From positions 1 through 12,139 of the forward strand of contig JAHZKU010000261.1 in the NCBI GenBank assembly GCA_022600255.1: DNA of 12,139 nucleotides, written 5' to 3'. Source of the stretch: Actinomycetes bacterium. Lineage in GTDB: Bacteria > Actinomycetota > Actinomycetes > S36-B12 > GCA-2699445. Position 1 is the stretch's first letter; each line of letters opens with the position of its first letter. A program made the position numbers and the translations under genes. Positions 6,530-12,139 of this stretch are shown here, piece by piece. The notes under the pieces are model-generated. The model worked only from the letters and a program-made list of their open reading frames with translations, made no database searches and was not told the DNA's origin.

Positions 6530-9427
6530 CTAGCGCTTCAACTTCACCGACTTCGAGACCATTTTCGGGTTATTCTTCTGCACTGGCATCACCACGCGGT
6601 ACTTGCCCTTACCCCGGTTGAGGACCTTGGTGTCCTTGGCGCCCTCGGTCCGGGTGGTCTTGACCTTCTTCCACTTACCGTTCTTCTTCTTATGCACCTT
6701 GACCTTATAGTCACGATCGGCCAGATCGGGGTTCACATTGATATGCAGCTTGCTGCGGTTCTTGATCGCCTTGGCCTTGATCAGCGCAGGAGTGAACGGG
6801 TAGGTTCCCCAAGTCTTGTCAGAGACGCTGGCATCGGGGTAGATCAACTTGTCGTAGGGGTATAGGCCCCACTCAGTGCAGTCCGGGTTCGCCTTATAGG
6901 CAAGGTTCTTGTAGATGTACGGTAAGCCGCACCCACTGGTGTTCTTCGGTGGAATCGCCTTGACGTCTACGACCCCCAAAGCCGGGCCCGGATTGGTCTT
7001 GTCGCCAACCTTGAACGGGGCTACCAGATCTGGGGTGCCGTTGGTCTCGTAGAACTTCGCGTTCTGCGGCTTGATCGACGTGCCTTCTAGTTGCGGGAAG
7101 ATGTACCAAGTGTCGATGTTCTTGACTCCCACCTTGAATGAGTGCTCTTTGGCCCGGTCGGCGCAGTTCTGCGTCTGAGCCTTCCCCGCGAATCGGTCGG
7201 CCGTGAATTCCAGCACCGATCCTGACGAGATTTGCGAGACCTTGTTGCTGCTGCTTCCGACATTGTTGCCAAACGGAAAGGCCAACACGTTGATGTGATC
7301 CGCAGCTTGCGTGCTGGTGGGAGCTGTCGCAGTCGGTGGATTGGCCACGCCGGTCATGACGGGCGTCCAGTAGGTGCTCATGTTTGCCCCGCCGGTGCAG
7401 AACGATTCCTGGAAAGCCGCGTTGGCTTGGGACAACACGATGTTGTCCGCCGTCCCCGAGATCAACTGCAATGGCATGTCCTTGGGGAATGAGTTAGGTT
7501 TGCCCTGCTCAATCACTGGGATCTGTGCCGAGAAGATCTTGCTCCAACGCAGGAACTCTTGGGCATACTTCGGATCGGCGGGATCCTGCATGAACGGGAT
7601 TCCGGGCGCATCGAGGCCGTCGGGGAAGAACTCCGCGCTGGCGACGAGTGCTTGGGTGGTGCACATCTGCGTGAAGCGTGCCAGATTGTCCATTCCGGCT
7701 TGGGTCAGCACGTTATTCTTCAGTGCGAACTCCGGCATATACCCGGCGAAGGTTTGAATCACCTCTGGACCAAGAATCCAGTTCACTTGGCTCAGGGCTT
7801 CTTCCTGCACGAGCATATTCAGGTCTGTCGCCGGGGCTGCGGCCACAACACCCTTCAGGTTCAAGCCGGTGCGAGGCCCGAGCTTGTCGCTGAGGATGCC
7901 GGTCCACAGTGCCGCGTGGCCACCTTGGCTATGACCCATGGCGACGAAGTTGTCGCCAGCTTCGGGTAGGCCAGGCCAGTTCAGGTCTGGCTTGGCGGGT
8001 GTCTGGAGCGCCTCAACGGCAAAGTACATATCGCGCGCCTCTTGCGGGCCCACGACGTAGGTCTTCTGTTGGCTGGTGGGGCCGTTCACGGCAATGCCGA
8101 GATAGTCCGGCATCACCACGATGTAACCCTTGGCGAGCATCTCGTCGAGGAAGAAGATCATGTCGATGAGGTTGGTGTCCTGGCCGCCTGGGGCGGGACC
8201 GCCCGTGACCGGATTCGCATCCGGAATCATGTCCACCCCGCGTGAGATGGAGCATTGATTGGCTTGCCCGAGCGTTGGGTGCCCCCAGGCGACAACTTCG
8301 GCGTTCGGCTGGACGTTCTCCGGCACCATGAGCAGGGCCGTCGCGGCTTCGGGAGGTCCTTGCACCTTGCCGCCGCCACTGCTGTCTGGCACCCACCGCT
8401 CCGTGGTGTACATGAAGCGGTATTGCTTGCCAGGAATCGCACAATCCTTGCGCTCAATTGCCGGGTCTGTCACGCACTCCGGTGGCCCCGCTTGCGGGGT
8501 GCCGATCTTGGGGACAATCAGGTCTTGAGTTGGATCGAGTGGATTCTTGATCGGCACCTTGGGATACGTCAAGTCCCGTTCTTGTGCCTTGACCAGTTTT
8601 CCGGTCTTGCCGGGCAGGGTGGCCGGCACGTTGTACAACGTATCGCCGCCATCGGTGAAGTCCGCCGTATCGACCGCAGACGGGTCCTTGACACCTTGGG
8701 CCACAACACGGAGTTTGACTTCACCCACAACGGGTTGGTTTAGGAAGATGGTGCCGCGACCGTTCGCCTTAGTGGTCGTGGAGCTGCGCTCGAGATCAGT
8801 CCAGGCACCCGCGCCCACCTTGCTCTGCAACTGCACGGTGACCTTGCCCGCCGGTTCGACTCGCACACTGACCGGGTAGTCCTTATCGACTTCCAGCTTT
8901 GCGTCTGAGGGCCAGCTAGCGGTGACCTTCGCATCAAGCGGCGGCGGCGGAGGCGGCGGAGGCGGCGGAGGTGGTGGGGTTGGGCTCACCACAAGCTTCT
9001 TGGTCTGGCTCTTCACCTTGGGTTTTTGGGCGACGGCGCGGACCTTCAGATCACCAGCAGCCTTGGGGCGGAATTTGACCTTGGCGCGGCCTTTCTTATT
9101 GGTCTTCTTGGAGTTGATCTTCTCCCAGCTGCCTGAGATGCGTTGGTGGAAGTTGACCTTCTTCTTCTTTTTGGGCTTCAGTTGCACTCGCAGAGTGGCT
9201 TTGTCCCCCAACGTGACGGGGTCGGGATTCTTCAGGTGTAACTTGGGCTGTTTGGCTTGGGCCGCCACGTCCTCGGTAGCGAAGAATTCCTCGGCTGCCG
9301 ACAATCGGTTGTCCACCGGTTCGGGTGACTCGGTCTGGGCGCGGGCCAGCGCCGGAGCAGCGAGCCCGGTGAGCAGTAGTGCTATCGCCGAAAACAGGGC
9401 GACCCAAGCCCGTCGATGTAGTGTCAT
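6530..9427 (-). CDS. Secreted multi-domain lipase (secretory lipase family catalytic core)
   Basis: A 965-residue exported protein. Residues 1-30 form a Sec signal peptide (RR, apolar core, cleavage near ALA/RA or ARA/QT). Residues 60-147 are a Lys-rich, Cys-free beta-rich module (about 23 Lys, with KPKKKKK at 84-90). Residues 151-163 are 13 consecutive Pro. Residues 166-258 form a second beta-rich module. Residues 280-860 resemble the secretory lipase family of Candida antarctica lipase A: nucleophile S500 in GHSQGGH, probable acid D661 in SGTADNIV and probable base H711 in AADHIN. This core holds all eight Cys (318, 329, 392, 589, 677, 755, 833, 850), suggesting disulfides. Residues 882-965 are a strongly basic tail (about 22 Lys) ending LKR; there is no LPXTG. 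The start is ATG 9427, with AAAGAG seven bases upstream. Expected role: hydrolysis of extracellular acyl esters, perhaps while bound to an anionic surface (inference). The triad Asp and His are assigned by position only. Confidence 0.88.
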   Translation of the reverse strand: MTLHRRAWVALFSAIALLLTGLAAPALARAQTESPEPVDNRLSAAEEFFATEDVAAQAKQPKLHLKNPDPVTLGDKATLRVQLKPKKKKKVNFHQRISGSWEKINSKKTNKKGRAKVKFRPKAAGDLKVRAVAQKPKVKSQTKKLVVSPTPPPPPPPPPPPPPLDAKVTASWPSDAKLEVDKDYPVSVRVEPAGKVTVQLQSKVGAGAWTDLERSSTTTKANGRGTIFLNQPVVGEVKLRVVAQGVKDPSAVDTADFTDGGDTLYNVPATLPGKTGKLVKAQERDLTYPKVPIKNPLDPTQDLIVPKIGTPQAGPPECVTDPAIERKDCAIPGKQYRFMYTTERWVPDSSGGGKVQGPPEAATALLMVPENVQPNAEVVAWGHPTLGQANQCSISRGVDMIPDANPVTGGPAPGGQDTNLIDMIFFLDEMLAKGYIVVMPDYLGIAVNGPTSQQKTYVVGPQEARDMYFAVEALQTPAKPDLNWPGLPEAGDNFVAMGHSQGGHAALWTGILSDKLGPRTGLNLKGVVAAAPATDLNMLVQEEALSQVNWILGPEVIQTFAGYMPEFALKNNVLTQAGMDNLARFTQMCTTQALVASAEFFPDGLDAPGIPFMQDPADPKYAQEFLRWSKIFSAQIPVIEQGKPNSFPKDMPLQLISGTADNIVLSQANAAFQESFCTGGANMSTYWTPVMTGVANPPTATAPTSTQAADHINVLAFPFGNNVGSSSNKVSQISSGSVLEFTADRFAGKAQTQNCADRAKEHSFKVGVKNIDTWYIFPQLEGTSIKPQNAKFYETNGTPDLVAPFKVGDKTNPGPALGVVDVKAIPPKNTSGCGLPYIYKNLAYKANPDCTEWGLYPYDKLIYPDASVSDKTWGTYPFTPALIKAKAIKNRSKLHINVNPDLADRDYKVKVHKKKNGKWKKVKTTRTEGAKDTKVLNRGKGKYRVVMPVQKNNPKMVSKSVKLKR

Positions 9428-9829
9428 CGCAATTCTCTTTCGCGCGCCGGAGGGTTTGACTAATAACGAGTCTCACCCGGCTTAGGAGTCGGTGTCCTGC
9501 TGGACAGTAGATTGCCTGCAGGCTCCAGTCTGCGCGAGCCGGGCGTTGGCCCGTCAGTGCTGCCAGACACTGCCCGATGTGAAGATTCCGGAGGCTTGGC
9601 TTGGCGTGGTGTTAGGCCCGTGCGGGAGCGGCCGCAGCGTGTGAACCGAACCCCGCCGCTCGCAGGCGGCACTGCACCACCGCAACCACAGTCGCGCCGG
9701 CGGTGCACGAAGACGGCCCGACTGTCCGCACCGGAAGGTCTCAATCTGAGGGGTACGGCAGTGACGTGGATGCCAGCGCGCATTGGACATTCCGATGCCG
9801 CAGTTGGGCGCTCCGACTGCGCAGGAAGA
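9428..9829. other. Divergent intergenic stretch between lipase and groES control region, no gene seen
   Basis: About 400 bases separate the lipase start from the heat-shock operators. Open frames cross it on both strands, but the longest (plus 9512-9889, minus 9460-9864) have no recognisable motif, lack a good ribosome site and run into the operators, so I do not call them. Small dyads are present, such as GCCTGCAGGC at 9513-9522 and GCCGC/GCGGC around 9655-9670. The lipase promoter should lie in the first 150 bases. On the minus strand an AT-rich TTATTAGT (about 9458-9465) is the best -10 candidate, without a convincing -35. Confidence 0.4.
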
Positions 9830-9844
9830 AAGTGCCAAAAGGTG

Positions 9845-9871
9845 TTGGCACTCGCCTTGACCAAGTGCCAA
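9845..9871. promoter_or_regulatory. Upstream CIRCE-like HrcA operator (site 1)
   Basis: TTGGCACTC at 9845-9853, a 9-base spacer, then AAGTGCCAA at 9863-9871. This has the exact geometry of CIRCE (TTAGCACTC-N9-GAGTGCTAA), with 3 mismatches in 18 consensus positions, two of which (A to G and T to C) compensate each other and keep the palindrome. The -35 hexamer TTGACC of the proposed groES promoter overlaps its spacer, so a bound HrcA dimer would block RNA polymerase. Weaker than site 2 as a consensus match, but the spacing and symmetry make chance unlikely. Confidence 0.75.
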
Positions 9872-9885
9872 TCGCGGCATAGTGT
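9857..9885 (+). promoter_or_regulatory. Housekeeping-type promoter of groES
   Basis: -35 TTGACC at 9857-9862, a 17-base spacer and -10 TAGTGT at 9880-9885 (TAnnnT, acceptable for the main actinobacterial sigma factor). Transcription would start near 9892, inside the second CIRCE element, leaving a leader of about 115 bases before the groES GTG. The wedge between two operators is typical of HrcA-repressed chaperonin genes: vegetative promoter, induction by loss of repression on heat shock. Start site predicted, not measured. Confidence 0.7.
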
Positions 9886-9889
9886 TTGA

Positions 9890-9916
9890 TTAGCACTCTC
9901 CGATGGAAAGTGCTAA
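9890..9916. promoter_or_regulatory. CIRCE element, HrcA operator (site 2)
   Basis: TTAGCACTC at 9890-9898, a 9-base spacer, and AAGTGCTAA at 9908-9916. It matches the CIRCE consensus at 17 of 18 positions, the only change being G to A at the inner end of the right arm. The dyad extends two more pairs outward (GA on the left, TC on the right). It covers the predicted transcription start and so also lies at the 5' end of the mRNA. HrcA binding here, aided by GroEL as in other bacteria, should repress groES-groEL until heat stress. Confidence 0.93.
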
Positions 9917-9994
9917 TCGGTGTGTACCGGTCGTTCCCGCGACGACGGCCAGTATCCGCCGGGTTCATCAAGAAAAATCACCATCCCGCAAGGG

Positions 9995-9999
9995 GGAGG
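9995..9999 (+). promoter_or_regulatory. Strong Shine-Dalgarno of groES
   Basis: GGAGG at 9995-9999, within the purine run AGGGGGAGG (9991-9999), sits seven bases before GTG 10007. It fixes the groES start there and rules out the longer open frame back to 9920, which would read through the leader. Confidence 0.85.
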
Positions 10000-10006
10000 T
10001 CACAAC

Positions 10007-10306
10007 GTGTCGGTATCCATCAAGCCACTTGAGGATCGGATTCTTGTTCAGCAGTTAGAGGCTGAGAAGACAACCGCATCCGGCCTGGTAATCCCGGACA
10101 CTGCCAAGGAGAAGCCCCAAGAGGGTGCTGTTTTGGCAGTCGGGCCAGGTCGCTTCGACGACGAGGGGGAGAATCGTATCCCGCTCGATATCAACGTTGG
10201 TGACACCGTTATCTACAGCAAATACGGTGGCACTGAGGTCAGCTACAACGGACAGGACTACCTGATTCTTTCGGCTCGCGACGTGCTCGCAGTCGTGGAG
10301 AAATAG
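10007..10306 (+). CDS. groES: Co-chaperonin GroES (Hsp10)
   Basis: A 99-residue co-chaperonin that forms the heptameric lid of GroEL and closes the folding chamber in the cytoplasm. Seen: N-terminal KPLEDRILV, the mobile loop region with EKTTASGLVIPDTAKEKPQEG split around residues 20-40 (the LVI tripeptide is the GroEL-contacting hydrophobic patch), AVGPG, and the C-terminal KYGGTEV and YLILSARDVLAVVE. The length is normal. The start is GTG 10007, chosen because of the strong GGAGG seven bases upstream and because KPLEDR then lies at the usual distance from the N-terminus. It is under the CIRCE-controlled promoter, and followed by a 223-base gap with a very stable hairpin before groEL. Confidence 0.97.
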   Translation: MSVSIKPLEDRILVQQLEAEKTTASGLVIPDTAKEKPQEGAVLAVGPGRFDDEGENRIPLDINVGDTVIYSKYGGTEVSYNGQDYLILSARDVLAVVEK

Positions 10307-10332
10307 GTCTGGCCGTTAGGCAGATTAGGCGT

Positions 10333-10371
10333 GCACCCCGGGCGGCCCGTAACCCGGGCGGCCCGGGGTGC
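10333..10371 (+). terminator. Very stable GC-rich hairpin between groES and groEL (attenuator or mRNA-stability element)
   Basis: The arms GCACCCCGGGC (10333-10343) and GCCCGGGGTGC (10361-10371) pair perfectly over 11 bp. A single G-G mismatch (10344/10360) follows, then GCCCG (10345-10349) pairs with CGGGC (10355-10359) around a TAACC loop. That is 16 bp, almost all G-C. The bases after it (TGTCGTCTGG) are not a U-tract. It starts 26 bases after the groES stop. It could be a partial terminator giving more groES than groEL mRNA, a 3' stabiliser left after processing, or simply the end of a groES unit if groEL has its own promoter. Confidence 0.65.
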
Positions 10372-10486
10372 TGTCGTCTGGCCGCCAAGATCGGGCGGAC
10401 GTGCTGCGTCCTGAGGTCCAAAAACATCTTCCAAGATCTCCTACCGCTGACGTAGTCCGCTAGGAGTGGCGTCTTCCAAACACGCA

Positions 10487-10519
10487 ATCCCATCAAACAA
10501 GCGCTATCCCACCAAACAA
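10487..10519 (+). repeat. Short direct repeat just upstream of groEL
   Basis: ATCCCATCAAACAA at 10487-10500 is repeated as ATCCCACCAAACAA at 10506-10519 with one mismatch; the repeat period is 19 bases. It ends two bases before the AAGGAA ribosome site (10521-10526) of groEL. A/C-rich and unstructured, it may act as an open translation-enhancing leader or be a small tandem duplication. No known motif is recognised in it. Confidence 0.5.
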
Positions 10520-10529
10520 GAAGGAAATC

Positions 10530-12139
10530 ATGGCCAAGATCATCGAATTCGACGTAGATGCGCGCGCCTCGCTGGAAAGCGGCGTGGACAAGCTCGCCGA
10601 CGCCGTGCGCGTCACACTAGGCCCCAAAGGCCGCAATGTTGTGATCGACAAGTCATGGGGATCGCCGACGATCACCAACGACGGCGTCACGATCGCCCGT
10701 GAAATTGAGTTGGAAGACCCATACGAGGATCTCGGCGCACAACTCGCCAAAGAGGTCGCCACCAAAACGAACGACGTGGCCGGCGATGGCACCACCACGG
10801 CCACAGTGCTTGCCCAAGCTATGGTGCACGAGGGCGTCCGCGTGGTGACTGCTGGAGCATCGCCAAACGCCGTGAAGCGCGGCATGGACGCAGCCGGGGC
10901 TGCTGTGGTCAAGCAACTGCTCGAAACGGCGCGTCAGGTCGCTGATACCGCCGAAACTGAGCAGGTGGCCACCGTGTCATCTCAGGATCCCCAAGTGGGC
11001 GCGCTGATCGCCGAGGCGTTCGACAAGGTCGGCAAGGACGGCGTGATCTCGGTGGAAGAAGCCCAGACCACTGGTGTGGAACTGGAGTTCACTGAAGGCA
11101 TGCAGTTCGACAAGGGCTACATCTCCCCGTACTTCGTCACGGACGCGGAGCGGATGGAGGCGATCTTGGAAGATGCCAACATCCTGCTCGTCGCTGGCAA
11201 GATCAGCTCGGTGGCCGAGCTCCTGCCGATCTTGGAAAAGATTGCCGAGACCAGCAAGCCGATTCTGATCATTGCGGAGGACGTGGATGGCGAGGCGCTC
11301 AGCACGCTAGTGGTCAATCGCATGCGCGGAACATTGACCTCGGTAGCGGTCAAGGCTCCCGCTTTCGGAGATCGTCGGAAAGCCATGCTGCAGGACATCG
11401 CGATTCTGACCGGAGCACAGGTTGTCAGCGAGGACGTTGGCCTAAAGCTCGACAGTGTCGGTGCGGAGGTGCTGGGCTCAGCGCGCCGTATCGTCGTGAC
11501 CAAGGACGACACCACCATCGTGGATGGGGCCGGCTCGCACGAAGCTGTCGCTGATCGCGTGGAACAGATCAAGCGTGAGATCGAGGCTAGCGATTCGGAT
11601 TGGGACAAGGAGAAGCTGAACGAAAGGCTGGCCAAACTGTCCGGTGGTGTTTGTGTCATTCGGGTAGGCGCCGCCACCGAAATCGAGATGAAAGAACGTA
11701 AGCATCGCATCGAAGATGCGGTTTCGGCCACCCGTGCTGCGGTGGAAGAAGGCATCGTTGCTGGCGGTGGGTCGGCGTTGGTTCACGCCCTGGATGCGCT
11801 GGACGGTAATTTAGGTCTGACCGGCGATGAAGCAGTCGGCGTGAACATCGTGCGTGACGCGGCCGTGGAGCCGCTCCGCTGGATCGCCGAGAATGCCGGT
11901 GAGCGCGGCTACGTGGTGACAGCCAAGGTCGCCGACCTCGGCATCGGCCAGGGCTACAACGCTGCGACCGGTGAGTACGGGGACTTGATGTCAGCCGGTG
12001 TGATCGATCCGGTGAAGGTGACCCGAACGGCTCTTACTAACGCCGTCTCTATCGCGGGCATGCTGTTAACGACCGAGGCACTGGTCGTGGACAAGCCCGA
12101 AGAAGATGAAGCCGAAGACGCCGGTCACGGCCACAGCCA
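10530..12139 (+). CDS. groEL: Chaperonin GroEL, GroEL1-type with His-rich tail, 3'-partial
   Basis: The 60-kDa ATP-driven chaperonin subunit. ATG 10530 follows AAGGAA by three bases and gives MAKIIEFDVDAR. Seen: LGPKGRNVV at 30-38, DGVTIAR from D51, GDGTTTATVLA with the ATP-site Asp D86 (E. coli D87), KAPAFGDRRKAML in the apical-intermediate region, GAATEIEMKERK, D396 in RIEDAV (E. coli ATP-hydrolysis Asp 398), and VEEGIVAGGGSAL. The frame stays open to the window edge after 536 full codons. The last residues visible are EDEAEDAGHGHS, with the next codon beginning CA (His or Gln). An Asp/Glu stretch turning into Gly-His repeats is the mark of the actinobacterial GroEL1 paralogue next to groES, in contrast to the GGM tail of GroEL2, so a second groEL elsewhere in the genome is likely. 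The true stop is outside the window. Regulation: CIRCE sites upstream of groES, if read-through occurs. Confidence 0.96.
   Translation, partial: MAKIIEFDVDARASLESGVDKLADAVRVTLGPKGRNVVIDKSWGSPTITNDGVTIAREIELEDPYEDLGAQLAKEVATKTNDVAGDGTTTATVLAQAMVHEGVRVVTAGASPNAVKRGMDAAGAAVVKQLLETARQVADTAETEQVATVSSQDPQVGALIAEAFDKVGKDGVISVEEAQTTGVELEFTEGMQFDKGYISPYFVTDAERMEAILEDANILLVAGKISSVAELLPILEKIAETSKPILIIAEDVDGEALSTLVVNRMRGTLTSVAVKAPAFGDRRKAMLQDIAILTGAQVVSEDVGLKLDSVGAEVLGSARRIVVTKDDTTIVDGAGSHEAVADRVEQIKREIEASDSDWDKEKLNERLAKLSGGVCVIRVGAATEIEMKERKHRIEDAVSATRAAVEEGIVAGGGSALVHALDALDGNLGLTGDEAVGVNIVRDAAVEPLRWIAENAGERGYVVTAKVADLGIGQGYNAATGEYGDLMSAGVIDPVKVTRTALTNAVSIAGMLLTTEALVVDKPEEDEAEDAGHGHS

Noticed and set aside
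8922..9485. 187-residue plus-strand frame with a Gly run and apolar stretches
   Set aside because: Antisense shadow of the lipase N-terminus; the Gly run is the complement of the proline tract.
9460..9864. 134-residue minus-strand open frame in the same gap
   Set aside because: Overlaps the operator region, has no motif and no credible ribosome site.
9512..9889. 125-residue plus-strand open frame in the lipase-groES gap
   Set aside because: Runs through the first CIRCE site and the groES promoter, has no family motif and a composition typical of random GC-rich frames.
9920..10006. Upstream extension of groES to position 9920
   Set aside because: The strong GGAGG at 9995-9999 and the family N-terminus both place the start at GTG 10007; the extension is leader sequence.
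10438..10466. CTCCTA / TAGGAG inverted repeat before groEL as a second heat-shock operator
   Set aside because: Only six base pairs with a long loop, and no similarity to CIRCE or HAIR; too weak to call.
11117..11755. 212-residue minus-strand Ser-rich frame
   Set aside because: Antisense shadow of groEL, whose motifs are unambiguous on the plus strand.

Overview
The window reads as chromosomal core sequence from a GC-rich actinobacterium. Evidence: GC-rich third codon positions, GTG starts, a TsaE-TsaB-RimI-TsaD cluster running towards groES-groEL as in mycobacteria and streptomycetes, and a GroEL whose C-terminus turns His-rich, as in actinobacterial GroEL1. I cannot name a genus. I see no tRNA, rRNA, CRISPR array, transposase, integrase or attachment site.

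Positions 1-6299 hold a tight plus-strand run of seven genes that overlap or abut: nnr (5' end cut by the window edge), alr, an alpha/beta hydrolase, tsaE, tsaB, rimI and tsaD. They cover repair of damaged NAD(P)H, D-alanine supply for peptidoglycan, the t6A37 tRNA modification enzymes (all but TsaC/Sua5) and N-terminal acetylation of a ribosomal protein. Every junction is an overlap of 4-14 bases or a 1-base gap, so co-transcription and translational coupling are likely.

Positions 6300-6529 are a convergent gap with a long inverted repeat that could end transcription from both sides. Positions 6530-9427 (minus strand) encode a 965-residue secreted protein: signal peptide, Lys-rich beta-sandwich-like module, a run of 13 prolines, a second module, a secretory-lipase-type alpha/beta hydrolase core with eight cysteines, and a very basic Cys-free tail. 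It sits head-on to tsaD and divergent from groES, and is the one gene here that looks accessory.

Positions 9428-10006 are the divergent intergenic region. The part near groES has a convincing heat-shock control region: two CIRCE-type operators 45 bp apart, with a TTGACC-N17-TAGTGT promoter whose -35 lies in the spacer of the first and whose predicted start lies in the second. This implies HrcA repression; hrcA is not in the window. groES (10007-10306) follows, then a 223-bp gap with a very stable hairpin, then groEL (10530 to the window end), cut off just as its His-rich tail begins.

Nothing here amounts to a clearly new system. The items most worth a second look are the multi-domain lipase and its position, the paired CIRCE arrangement, and the groES-groEL hairpin, which may set the GroES:GroEL1 ratio.
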